8,786 nucleotides of DNA from an uncultured Paraprevotella sp. (GTDB lineage: Bacteria > Bacteroidota > Bacteroidia > Bacteroidales > Bacteroidaceae). Location of the stretch: positions 1-8,786 of the forward strand of contig CAJUDC010000113.1 of the NCBI GenBank assembly GCA_910584955.1, in the 5' to 3' direction. Under the pieces are notes generated by a model. It saw nothing but the letters and a program-made list of their open reading frames with translations, searched no databases and was not told the origin of the DNA. Below, piece by piece: positions 1-6,286 of this stretch (its first letter is position 1; every line of letters starts with the position of its first letter). The position numbers and the translations under genes are program-made.

Positions 1-18
1 TTTTTTTTCGTTTTCCAT
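1..18 (-). CDS. 5' end of an unidentified minus-strand gene (partial)
   Basis: An ATG at 16-18 on the minus strand opens a frame reading MENEKK before the window ends. It follows an AT-rich, gene-free leader and lies about 33 bases downstream of a perfect TAnnTTTG box at 51-58, which is a normal distance for a Bacteroidota gene start. No function can be read from six codons. It could also be a chance ATG in AT-rich DNA, so the call rests on the promoter spacing alone. Confidence 0.35.
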
Positions 19-50
19 CTTATCTATACTAAATTTTTACTAAGAATAGA

Positions 51-58
51 CAAAGATA
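51..58 (-). promoter_or_regulatory. Candidate -7 promoter box (TATCTTTG)
   Basis: The minus strand reads TATCTTTG, an exact match to the Bacteroidota sigma-70-type -7 consensus TAnnTTTG. No clear TTTG -33 element is visible about 20 bases upstream, where the DNA is simply AT-rich. A start of transcription near position 45 would leave a leader of roughly 27 bases before the ATG at 18. A motif this short can arise by chance. Confidence 0.4.
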
Positions 59-132
59 CTATTTAAACATGAATTTTACATCTTTTTAATACTATAAACT
101 AAGAATGCCGATAAAAAAATTATTAATTATAG

Positions 133-148
133 AAGCCGGTACCGGCTT
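133..148. repeat. Perfect 16-bp palindrome downstream of ilvE
   Basis: AAGCCGGTACCGGCTT is a perfect palindrome about 110 bases beyond the ilvE stop codon. On the minus strand it is followed by an AT-rich run that includes seven consecutive T bases about 14 bases later. It may be a second, weaker terminator hairpin for ilvE or a protein-binding dyad. The loop-free symmetry and distant T tract make a terminator role uncertain. Confidence 0.45.
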
Positions 149-160
149 TCCTACATAAAG

Positions 161-202
161 GCGCCCGGCAGACATGCTGGATGCAACATGTCTGCCGGGC
201 GC
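161..202 (-). terminator. Probable ilvE transcription terminator
   Basis: A perfect 16-bp stem (161-176 pairing with 187-202) encloses a 10-base loop, starting 52 bases after the ilvE stop. On the minus strand it is followed by CTTTATGT, a short and imperfect T-rich stretch. No other gene needs a terminator here, so ending ilvE transcription is the simplest reading. The weak T tract leaves room for an mRNA-stabilising 3' structure instead. Confidence 0.6.
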
Positions 203-254
203 AATGTTATATAGCGGCAGGCCCCGAAACGCCATACTGCCGGTGTTCGGAAAA

Positions 255-1277
255 TCAGTCTATCACAACAGTCGTCCAGCCGTGTACATCCGGCTCGATA
301 CCGTACTGAATACCGCGCAGTTTGTTGTAGAGCTTCGTACAAACGGGCCCTGGCTTGCCGTCCTTGCTGATGACGTAACTTTTCTTGTTTTCCAAGTCGT
401 CGATACGCTCTATCGGGCTGATGACAGCTGCCGTTCCGCAGGCACCGGCCTCCTCGAATGTCGCCAGTTCCTCTTCGGGCACCTGACGCTGCTCCACCGT
501 CATGCCCAAGTCTTCGGCCAGCTGCATCAGACTCTTGTTGGTGATGGACGGCAGAATAGAGGTGGACTTCGGTGTTATATACGTGTTGTTCTTGATACCA
601 AAGAAATTGGCTGCTCCGCACTCGTCGATGTACTTCTTCTCCTTGGCATCGAGATAGAACTCGCAGGAATAGCCCAGATCGTGAGCCATCTTGTTAGCCC
701 TCAGGCTGGCCGCATAGTTTCCACCCACCTTATAGATGCCCGTTCCCAGCGGAGCGGAGCGGTCGAACTCGCGGATGATCACATACGGATTGGCTGCAAA
801 GCCGCCTTTAAAATAAGGACCCACCGGCGATACGAATATCATAAACAGATATTCCGTAGCCGGGTGCACGCCTACCTGGGCGCTGGTGCCGATGAGCAAC
901 GGCCTGATATACAGCGTAGCGCCGCTCTCGTAAGGCGGAATGAAGCGTTCGTTCAGACGCACCACCTTTCTGACCATCTCTTCAAAACGTTCCGTAGGAA
1001 GTTCGGGCATCAAGATGCCCCGGCACGTGCTTTGCAAGCGGGCGGCGTTTTCGTCCATACGAAAAACACGCACCTTGCCGTCCGGGCAACGGTAAGCTTT
1101 CAAGCCCTCGAACGCCTCTTGTCCGTAGTGCAGACAAGTGGCGGCCATGTGCAGATTCACCGTTTCCTCGGAACTCACTTCTATCTCGCCCCACTTCCCG
1201 TTGCGGTAATAGCACCGAACGTTATAATCGGTCGGTATATACCCGAACGACAGATTCGACCAATCTAATTCTTTCAT
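255..1277 (-). CDS. ilvE: Branched-chain amino acid aminotransferase
   Basis: A cytosolic PLP enzyme that interconverts leucine, isoleucine and valine with their 2-oxo acids, using 2-oxoglutarate/glutamate. It is the last step of branched-chain amino acid synthesis and the first of their breakdown. The 340-residue protein is a full-length fold-type IV aminotransferase of the longer bacterial type. Visible motifs are HYGQEAFEGLKA (50-61), YIRPLLIGT (123-131), the PLP lysine K183 in GIYKVGGNYAAS, ECGAANFFG (219-227) and GTAAVISPIERI (281-292). I chose the start at 1277 because MKELDWSNLSFGY matches the usual N-terminus of this family and AGGAG sits four bases upstream. An in-frame ATG eight codons earlier (1301) is less likely. 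It appears to be a single-gene unit with its own promoter after xseB. Function is sure; the start is fairly sure. Confidence 0.96.
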   Translation of the reverse strand: MKELDWSNLSFGYIPTDYNVRCYYRNGKWGEIEVSSEETVNLHMAATCLHYGQEAFEGLKAYRCPDGKVRVFRMDENAARLQSTCRGILMPELPTERFEEMVRKVVRLNERFIPPYESGATLYIRPLLIGTSAQVGVHPATEYLFMIFVSPVGPYFKGGFAANPYVIIREFDRSAPLGTGIYKVGGNYAASLRANKMAHDLGYSCEFYLDAKEKKYIDECGAANFFGIKNNTYITPKSTSILPSITNKSLMQLAEDLGMTVEQRQVPEEELATFEEAGACGTAAVISPIERIDDLENKKSYVISKDGKPGPVCTKLYNKLRGIQYGIEPDVHGWTTVVID

Positions 1278-1305
1278 CGTACTCCTGATTTTTATATCCA
1301 TTAGA

Positions 1306-1355
1306 TGTGCAAAAATACACAAAATAATCCCATTCAGGTATCTTTTGCACAAAAG
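1306..1355. promoter_or_regulatory. Inverted repeats around the ilvE promoter, possible operator
   Basis: On the plus strand TGTGCAAAA (1306-1314) and TTTTGCACA (1343-1351) form a 9-bp inverted repeat with a 28-base spacer. The right copy lies inside a second dyad, CTTTTG-CA-CAAAAG (1342-1355). The left copy overlaps the predicted -7 box of ilvE. That is where a repressor or activator of a branched-chain amino acid gene would bind, but no regulator is identified and AT-rich dyads can be fortuitous. Confidence 0.35.
1310..1317 (-). promoter_or_regulatory. Candidate ilvE -7 promoter box (TATTTTTG)
   Basis: The minus strand reads TATTTTTG, matching TAnnTTTG, in the 93-base gap between xseB and ilvE. 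Transcription from about 1303 would give a leader near 26 bases carrying AGGAG just before the ilvE start. A TTTTG at 1350-1354 is too far away to be an ideal -33 element. Confidence 0.5.
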
Positions 1356-1370
1356 TTTGCTCCCGTCCTG

Positions 1371-1577
1371 TTATTTTTCTACGTTTTTCAGGATCTCTTG
1401 TATCTCTTCGTCAGCCGCATAAAGTTTTTTCCGGCACGATGTCAACAATTCCTGCGCTTCTTTCAAATGAGCGGCCAGCACATCCACTCCCAGCTCACCG
1501 TCCTCCATGCGGCGGGTGATCTGCTCCAGACGGGCCATCGCCTCTTCATACGTCGGTTCTTTCTTTTTCATATCCAT
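1371..1577 (-). CDS. xseB: Exodeoxyribonuclease VII small subunit
   Basis: The 68-residue protein is the small subunit of exonuclease VII. Several copies bind the large subunit XseA to make the cytosolic enzyme that degrades single-stranded DNA from both ends into short oligonucleotides. It has the typical family size and pattern: TYEEAMARLEQITRRMEDGE (residues 8-27) is the conserved first helix and turn, followed by a second amphipathic helix containing LKEAQELLTSCRKKL. Together they form the helical hairpin of the family. Its ATG immediately follows the xseA TAA with no spacing, which suggests translational coupling. A second in-frame ATG lies two codons later (1571). The gene directly follows its partner, which supports both calls. 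No clear terminator is visible before the ilvE promoter. Confidence 0.93.
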   Translation of the reverse strand: MDMKKKEPTYEEAMARLEQITRRMEDGELGVDVLAAHLKEAQELLTSCRKKLYAADEEIQEILKNVEK

Positions 1578-2942
1578 TTATTTTACTACAGAGCGGATTT
1601 CTCCCTCCGCCAGTTTCGTTACAATCTCATCGCCCGGCTGCAACTCGGTCGCACGCGTCACGGGGCGTCCGTCATGCAACGTCAGGCTATACCCCCGGCT
1701 CAGCAAGCGTACGGGATCGACGGCCCGACACCGTTGCGCGGCCATCTCCAGACGAAAGCCCTCACGAGCCAACCGCTCGGACACGATGTGCCGCAATCCC
1801 CCGGACAGACCGTCCAATCTGTGGCGGGCCTCCTGCAAACAGCGGAGACGGGCAGCCAACAGACGGGCCTCGATACGCTCCAGTCCGTACCCCGCCGTCT
1901 GCACCTGCTGCCGGCGGGCCGCCAACAACCGGCGGGTCAGTAAGACCAAAGCATGTTCATGCTCCCGCCGTATCCTAGCGATAAGTTCGGGCAGACGAAC
2001 CGCCAAAAGCTCCATCTGCCGACGGGCCGAAGCGATCCGATCCGAAGCGGCGGCAGCCAAACGGTGCGACAGCGCTTCCATCCCTGCGGCGGCCTGTAGC
2101 TGATGATCTATCAGGAAGGCTGCGGCTGCCGTAGGCGTCTTCACACGGGTATGCGCCACACGGTCGAGCACCGTCTCATCGCGGTCGTGACCGATCCCCA
2201 CCAATATCGGCAAGGGGAACTGTGCACAGGCAGCGGCCAACAAATAGGTATCGAAGTCGGACAGATCGCTGGTAGCTCCCCCGCCCCGAATAATCACCAC
2301 CATGTCCCATCGTTCCCGTTCGGCCAGTACATCTTCCAAGGCCGACAGCACGCTTTCCTCTACATGGGCGCCCTGCATCACGGCGGGGAACAAGCCGGTA
2401 TGGAAACGGAAGCCGTAAGCGTTGTCGTGCAACTGCCGGCAGAAATCACCGTAACCGGCCGCACCGGCCGACGAAATCACAGCCACCCGGTTCAGCAACG
2501 CCGGCAAAGGCAGTTCGCGATTATCGTTCAAGATTCCTTCCGCCTCCAATTGCCGCAGAATTTCCCGACGCCGACGGGCCAGATCGCCCAGGGTATACGT
2601 AGGGTCCATGTCGGTGACGACCAACGAATAGCCGTACAGTTCATGAAAACTGACCGATACCTGCACCCGCACCTTCAGACCGGCACGCAGGGTCTGCCCC
2701 GTCTCCCGTTCGAAAGCCGGAGCAAGCAACCGGTACATATTGTTCCACATCACCCCTCGGGCACGGGCCACCAATCCTTGTCCACGCGCATCCTTTTGCA
2801 CAAATTCCATATAGAAATGACCGTTCGAGGCCAGACGTGCCTCGCTCACTTCGGCCAGTATCCAATAGGTACGTTCCAGCACCGTCTCCAACGTGCCGCG
2901 CACCAGGCTGTTCAGTTCGTAAAGTGTGAGAGACGCTTCCAT
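1578..2942 (-). CDS. xseA: Exodeoxyribonuclease VII large subunit
   Basis: Catalytic subunit of exonuclease VII, which processes single-stranded DNA ends in repair and recombination. The 454 residues match the family length (about 400-460). An OB-fold nucleic-acid-binding domain fills roughly residues 5-112, with WILAEVSEARLASNGHFYME (27-46). The central catalytic domain contains the conserved RGGGATSDLSDFD (219-231) and GIGHDRDETVLDRVAHTRVK (249-268) followed by TPTAAAAFL. A long Arg/Ala/Leu-rich helical region (about 285-405) is the coiled-coil stalk where XseB binds. The C-terminus LLSRGYSLTLHDGRPV is also typical. The start at 2942 lies seven bases after the mnmA stop, and the N-terminus from there (ASLTLYELNSLVRG) matches the family. 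A longer frame reaching into mnmA is unlikely to be used. Probably co-transcribed with mnmA and xseB. Confidence 0.95.
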   Translation of the reverse strand: MEASLTLYELNSLVRGTLETVLERTYWILAEVSEARLASNGHFYMEFVQKDARGQGLVARARGVMWNNMYRLLAPAFERETGQTLRAGLKVRVQVSVSFHELYGYSLVVTDMDPTYTLGDLARRRREILRQLEAEGILNDNRELPLPALLNRVAVISSAGAAGYGDFCRQLHDNAYGFRFHTGLFPAVMQGAHVEESVLSALEDVLAERERWDMVVIIRGGGATSDLSDFDTYLLAAACAQFPLPILVGIGHDRDETVLDRVAHTRVKTPTAAAAFLIDHQLQAAAGMEALSHRLAAAASDRIASARRQMELLAVRLPELIARIRREHEHALVLLTRRLLAARRQQVQTAGYGLERIEARLLAARLRCLQEARHRLDGLSGGLRHIVSERLAREGFRLEMAAQRCRAVDPVRLLSRGYSLTLHDGRPVTRATELQPGDEIVTKLAEGEIRSVVK

Positions 2943-2949
2943 AATCCTG

Positions 2950-4086
2950 TCAACATTCTTCCAAATAAGCCGACAGACCGCGCTGTGAAGCGATGTAAGC
3001 ACCTCCTATCAGACGGTCGCCCCGATAGAGCACAGCCGACTGTCCCGGTGTGACAGCCGACACCGGTTCATGCAGGCGCACCAGCAACAACTCATCGCCG
3101 ACCGCTCCGTCGCTTTCGGCAAAAAGACGCTGTACCCGGCGGACGGAGCACGCCACAGGCCGGCTGCGGTAGCGCACCCTCACGGAGACGCCCTCACCCG
3201 TCAACGCCTGTTCGTCGGCAATCTGCGCCCGCTCCAGCAACAGAGCGCTACTCAGCAACTGTCCGGCATCGCCCAACATCACCGTGTTCTTTTCCGCATT
3301 TATTCTCAACACGAAGACCGGATGTCCCAGGGCTATGCCCAATCCCTTGCGCTGCCCTACGGTATAGTTGGCACATCCTTCGTGCATACCTAATGTGCGA
3401 CCGGCACTATCCACAAAACGCCCGGGCCGCACACGCTCGGCCCAATCGGGCACTTGCTCGCGCAGGAAATCACGATAATCACCATCAATGAAGCACACTT
3501 CCATCGACTCGCCCTCGCGCGCTTTCAGCGTAAAGCCCCGGGCATCGAGATAGGCCCGCACCTCGGTCTTCCGCATCCCCCCCAAAGGAAACAGGCAACG
3601 GCTCAGTACCGGCGCCTCCAACCGCCAAAGGAAATAGGACTGGTCCTTGCACTCGTCCACTCCGCAATGCAGAAACACACGACCGCCGTCCGCCACCGTC
3701 CGCACATAATGCCCCGTGGCGATATACGGGCAATGCAAACGGTCGGCCCATTCCGCCAGCACCCGGAACTTGAACAGCGGATTACACATCACACAGGGAT
3801 TGGGGGTGCGACCGGCCAGATACTGTTCCACAAAGTCGCGGACTACCGTAGCCCGGAACGCCTCGCGCTCGTCGACCACATAATGTTCCATCCCCAACCG
3901 GGCGGCCAGCGCCCGGGCTTCCTCGATGAAGCCGGGCCATTCCTGACCGGGCGAAACGAAATGTCGGGGGAGGTCCCACACACGCATCGTCAGGCCCACC
4001 ACCTCGTAGCCCTGTTCCTGCAACATCATACACACAGCGGAGCTGTCGATACCGCCCGACATACCCACCAGAACCCGCTTCTTCAT
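2950..4086 (-). CDS. mnmA: tRNA-specific 2-thiouridylase MnmA
   Basis: Cytosolic enzyme that adds sulfur to U34 of the Lys, Glu and Gln tRNAs: ATP adenylates the uridine and a persulfide supplies the sulfur. The 378-residue protein (E. coli MnmA is about 368) has the PP-loop GMSGGIDSS at residues 8-16. The two catalytic cysteines are C101, in TPNPCVMCN, and C198, in MEVCFIDGDYRDF. YIATGHYVR (121-129) and YTVGQRKGLGIALG (241-254) are also conserved, and a C-terminal beta-barrel domain follows. I chose ATG 4086 because AAGGA sits seven bases upstream and the conserved PP-loop begins right after it. An in-frame ATG at 4101 would lie almost at the predicted transcription start. Bacteroides genomes are known to carry several mnmA copies, so this may be one paralogue. 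It heads the likely mnmA-xseA-xseB operon. Confidence 0.93.
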   Translation of the reverse strand: MKKRVLVGMSGGIDSSAVCMMLQEQGYEVVGLTMRVWDLPRHFVSPGQEWPGFIEEARALAARLGMEHYVVDEREAFRATVVRDFVEQYLAGRTPNPCVMCNPLFKFRVLAEWADRLHCPYIATGHYVRTVADGGRVFLHCGVDECKDQSYFLWRLEAPVLSRCLFPLGGMRKTEVRAYLDARGFTLKAREGESMEVCFIDGDYRDFLREQVPDWAERVRPGRFVDSAGRTLGMHEGCANYTVGQRKGLGIALGHPVFVLRINAEKNTVMLGDAGQLLSSALLLERAQIADEQALTGEGVSVRVRYRSRPVACSVRRVQRLFAESDGAVGDELLLVRLHEPVSAVTPGQSAVLYRGDRLIGGAYIASQRGLSAYLEEC

Positions 4087-4108
4087 ACTCGTATCCTTCA
4101 TCACCGCA

Positions 4109-4116
4109 CAAAGGTA
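4109..4116 (-). promoter_or_regulatory. Candidate mnmA operon -7 promoter box (TACCTTTG)
   Basis: The minus strand reads TACCTTTG, an exact TAnnTTTG match. A start of transcription near 4103 would leave about 17 bases before the preferred mnmA ATG at 4086, including its AAGGA. This favours 4086 over the ATG at 4101. I see no convincing -33 TTTG. Confidence 0.5.
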
Positions 4117-4221
4117 ATGAAAAATCGGAAGCCCGACGGTGCGGTCTCTCTTTTTTATCGTGCAACTTCTTTTTCCGACGAAAAAGAACGGAATACGACG
4201 AAGCCGGCAGCATCTCTTCTT

Positions 4222-4229
4222 TATCTTTG
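4222..4229 (+). promoter_or_regulatory. Candidate plus-strand -7 promoter box (TATCTTTG)
   Basis: The plus strand reads TATCTTTG in a gene-free region, pointing away from mnmA and towards a plus-strand intrinsic terminator about 150 bases on. No -33 TTTG is visible, so on its own this is weak. Its pairing with the terminator is what makes it worth listing. Confidence 0.35.
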
Positions 4230-4235
4230 CCGGCA

Positions 4236-4406
4236 GACACCCGCCATCCGACAGCATGAGACATACCGCATTTTGTATAAAAACAGTCACAAAAAATCAT
4301 CGTCCCTTCCTTGTTTCAGGAACCGGACGGGCACCGCCCTGTACATTCCGCACCGCCGCTCCACGACTTTCTGTCCGCTTTTCCGTCCCGAAAAGCGGAT
4401 TTTTTT
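4236..4406 (+). ncRNA. Possible small plus-strand RNA, about 170 nt
   Basis: This is an inferred transcript between the plus-strand TATCTTTG box (4222-4229) and a strong plus-strand terminator ending at 4406. Inside it, 4301-4329 can fold into a two-part hairpin (CGTCC and TTCC pairing with GGAA and GGACG around an 8-base loop). GGGC-ACC-GCCC at 4329-4339 could form another small stem, though the two share base 4329. An open frame from ATG 4255 runs straight through the terminator stem and resembles no protein I know, so a coding role looks unlikely. It matches no RNA family I recognise. The 5' end is estimated from the promoter box and may be wrong. The terminator is the firmest part of the case. 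Confidence 0.3.
4374..4406 (+). terminator. Intrinsic terminator, plus strand
   Basis: A perfect 10-bp stem (TCCGCTTTTC at 4374-4383 with GAAAAGCGGA at 4390-4399) has a 6-base loop and is followed at once by seven T bases (4400-4406) on the plus strand. There is no T tract on the minus side, so it is directional. No plus-strand protein gene precedes it, which is why a small RNA is suspected. Confidence 0.7.
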
Positions 4407-4421
4407 GTTTCTTTCTGTCTG

Positions 4422-4469
4422 TAACAACAAAAAATGATGCTCATGACGTTTGTTTGTCATGAGCATCAT
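4422..4469 (-). terminator. Terminator of the decarboxylase operon
   Basis: A perfect 14-bp stem (4434-4447 with 4456-4469) surrounds an 8-base loop. Read on the minus strand it is followed by TTTTTTGTTGTTA, a good T-rich tract. It lies about 180 bases after the beta-subunit stop codon and is the first structure of this type downstream of that operon. It converges with the plus-strand terminator at 4374-4406. Confidence 0.7.
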
Positions 4470-4480
4470 CGTATTGCGTT

Positions 4481-4510
4481 GTGCCCGCCCCGTTGCAACG
4501 GGGCGGGCAC
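4481..4510. repeat. Perfect 30-bp GC-rich palindrome
   Basis: GTGCCCGCCCCGTTG is followed directly by its exact reverse complement, so all 30 bases are symmetrical; as RNA it could form a 12-bp stem with a TTGCAA loop. On the plus strand it is followed by CCCTTGTTTT, a weak T tract; on the minus strand there is none. It lies 11 bases before the decarboxylase operon terminator in the direction of that operon's transcription. Options are a back-up terminator, an mRNA 3'-protecting hairpin or a protein-binding dyad. Confidence 0.6.
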
Positions 4511-4646
4511 CCCTTGTTTTCATACCGCCTTCAACGTGTCGGACGCACCGTCGGCATCCGTTCTAGCGGACTTCGTTTTTCCAAAAGTCGTTCGTCAACT
4601 GTCGTCTTTTTTCACGCAAAAAGCGGATATTCCTTCATACAATCCC

Positions 4647-5801
4647 TTAACTCAGGAAGCCCAACAGCACACCTGCGGCCACAGCCGAACCGATCACACC
4701 GGCCACGTTCGGTCCCATAGCGTGCATCATCAGGTAATTCTGCGGATCGTATTTCAATCCCTGTTCGTTGGAGATACGGGCAGCCATCGGCACGGCGGAC
4801 ACACCGGCATTGCCGATAAGCGGATTTATCTTCTTGCCCTCAGGCAGGAACAGGTTGAAGAACTTGACAAACAACACTCCCGAAGCCGTGGCCACCACAA
4901 AGGCGCAGGCTCCCATACCGAATATCTTCACCGTGTCCCAGGTGAGGAACTCGCTGGCTTGTGTGGAGCATCCCACCGTCAGTCCCAGCAGCATCACGAT
5001 AATATCGTTCAAGGCGCTGCCGGCTGTCTTGGCCAGACGCGTGGTCTTGGTGCTCTCTTTCAACAGGTTTCCAAAAAAGAGCACACCCAGCAACGGCAGG
5101 CCCGAAGGCACGATAAAGGCCGTAATGAGCAGACCCACAATCGGAAAAATGATTTTTTCGCGCTGCGATACCTCGCGGACGGTCTTCATGCGGATACGGC
5201 GCTCCTTGTCCGTAGTCAGCCAACGCATGATGGGACGCTGAATCAGCGGCACCAGCGCCATATAGGAATAAGCACACACGGCAATGGCACCCATCAGGTT
5301 GGGAGCCAGCTTCGAAGAGAGGAAGATGGCCGTAGGACCGTCGGCACCGCCGATAATAGCGGTACCGGCTGCCTGGTTCGGCTCAAAGCCCAACAGCAAC
5401 GCACCGATATAGGCGGCAAAGATACCGAACTGCGCCGCAGCGCCCACCAACAGCAGTTTGGGATTGGCTATCAACGGGGTAAAATCGGTCAAGGCGCCCA
5501 GACCCAGGAAAATAAGCGGAGGATACCAACCGTATTTCACACCGGAATAAAAGAAATTCAATACCGAATTATCCTCGTAAAGCCCGATTTCCAGTCCGAC
5601 GGACTTGAACGGAATGTTTCCCAATATAATACCCAATCCGATCGGAATAAGCAACAGAGGTTCCCAATCCTTCGCAATAGCCAGCCAAATGAAGAGCGCG
5701 CCCACCAGAATCATGATGAGATTGGCCCATTCGCAATTGGCAAAACCCGTGTACGTCAGAAAGTCACCGAACTTGGATGCGATAAAGCTCAAATACTCCA
5801 T
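4647..5801 (-). CDS. oadB: Sodium-pumping decarboxylase, beta subunit
   Basis: Integral membrane subunit of the Na+-translocating decarboxylase family (oxaloacetate, methylmalonyl-CoA and glutaconyl-CoA enzymes). It decarboxylates carboxybiotin and couples this to Na+ export across the cytoplasmic membrane. The 384 residues include about ten hydrophobic segments. The signature GTAIIGGADGPTAIFLSSKL (146-165) carries the Asp known in Klebsiella OadB to be essential for Na+ transport. The C-terminal GPNVAGVIGSAVAAG (363-377) is also conserved. The N-terminal sequence before the first membrane segment (TGFANCEWANLIM) is typical of Bacteroidota versions. It is the last gene of the operon, six bases after the biotin carrier. 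The sequence does not itself reveal the substrate; the operon's alpha subunit points to methylmalonyl-CoA. In that context it could equally be called mmdB. Confidence 0.95.
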   Translation of the reverse strand: MEYLSFIASKFGDFLTYTGFANCEWANLIMILVGALFIWLAIAKDWEPLLLIPIGLGIILGNIPFKSVGLEIGLYEDNSVLNFFYSGVKYGWYPPLIFLGLGALTDFTPLIANPKLLLVGAAAQFGIFAAYIGALLLGFEPNQAAGTAIIGGADGPTAIFLSSKLAPNLMGAIAVCAYSYMALVPLIQRPIMRWLTTDKERRIRMKTVREVSQREKIIFPIVGLLITAFIVPSGLPLLGVLFFGNLLKESTKTTRLAKTAGSALNDIIVMLLGLTVGCSTQASEFLTWDTVKIFGMGACAFVVATASGVLFVKFFNLFLPEGKKINPLIGNAGVSAVPMAARISNEQGLKYDPQNYLMMHAMGPNVAGVIGSAVAAGVLLGFLS

Positions 5802-5807
5802 AGCCGC

Positions 5808-6260
5808 TTACCCGATTGTGAGCAGCACGGCATTCGTCTGTACCGTGTCGCCCTTGTTGACACACACCGATGTAACCGTTCCGTCACAGTCGGCCGTAAT
5901 ATTGTTCTCCATCTTCATGGCTTCGATAACAGCTACCACGTCACCGCGCTTCACGGCCTGTCCGTTCGTAACGGCGATAGCCACAATCGTACCGGGCAAC
6001 GGCGAACGCACCGGACGACCGGAACCGACGGGCGCAGCGGCGGGTTGCGGCGCTGCCGCAGGGGCCGGAGCAGCCTGTACCGGACCATGATGCACATGAA
6101 CCACCGGACGCACCACCGTCGTATGTACCATATTCATCGGACGGTCCATCTCCACTTCAAAAGGAATACCGTTCACTTCCACTTTTGCCGTCTTACCTTC
6201 CACCTCGTTAATGGCAACGGTATACTCGGCACCTTTTACTTTATATTTATATTCTTTCAT
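5808..6260 (-). CDS. mmdC: Biotin carrier (gamma) subunit of the decarboxylase
   Basis: Carries covalently bound biotin that shuttles the carboxyl group from the alpha subunit to the membrane beta subunit. The 150-residue protein has three parts. An N-terminal beta-rich region (1-45) begins MKEYKYKVKGAEYTV. A flexible Ala/Pro-rich linker follows (about 60-80). The biotinyl domain (83-150) contains PLPGTIVAIAV and the attachment motif VIEAMKMENN, with K116 as the modified lysine. GDTVQTNAVLLTIG ends the domain in the usual way. The N-terminal region may dock it to the complex, as in related carriers. The gene starts 26 bases after the OadG-family gene without an obvious Shine-Dalgarno sequence. 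It could be taken for an acetyl-CoA carboxylase carrier (AccB), but the decarboxylase genes on both sides argue against that. Confidence 0.93.
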   Translation of the reverse strand: MKEYKYKVKGAEYTVAINEVEGKTAKVEVNGIPFEVEMDRPMNMVHTTVVRPVVHVHHGPVQAAPAPAAAPQPAAAPVGSGRPVRSPLPGTIVAIAVTNGQAVKRGDVVAVIEAMKMENNITADCDGTVTSVCVNKGDTVQTNAVLLTIG

Positions 6261-6286
6261 GTTTTGCTTGGTTTAGGATTCAACAG

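Noticed and set aside
174..1268. Long plus-strand open frame (364 codons) opposite ilvE
   Set aside because: It mirrors the ilvE coding frame, begins inside the ilvE terminator hairpin and shows no recognisable domain; ilvE on the other strand is unmistakable.
2943..3002. Longer N-terminus for xseA overlapping mnmA
   Set aside because: The extra 20 residues overlap the mnmA 3' end and do not match the XseA N-terminus, whereas the start at 2942 gives the normal family beginning.
2103..3053. Plus-strand open frame (316 codons) opposite xseA
   Set aside because: Antisense to a clear XseA with all its catalytic motifs; composition is His/Gln/Arg-rich and no protein family is suggested.
4255..4458. 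Plus-strand frame starting MRHTAFCIKTV, considered as a small protein
   Set aside because: It runs through the plus-strand terminator and into the next hairpin, so a terminated transcript could not encode it fully; its sequence resembles no family I know.
4287..4523. Short minus-strand frame containing MMLMTNKRHEHH, considered as a leader peptide with attenuator
   Set aside because: The His-containing stretch is just the translation of the terminator stem, there is no TAnnTTTG box upstream, and the next gene (mnmA) has no link to histidine and its own promoter.
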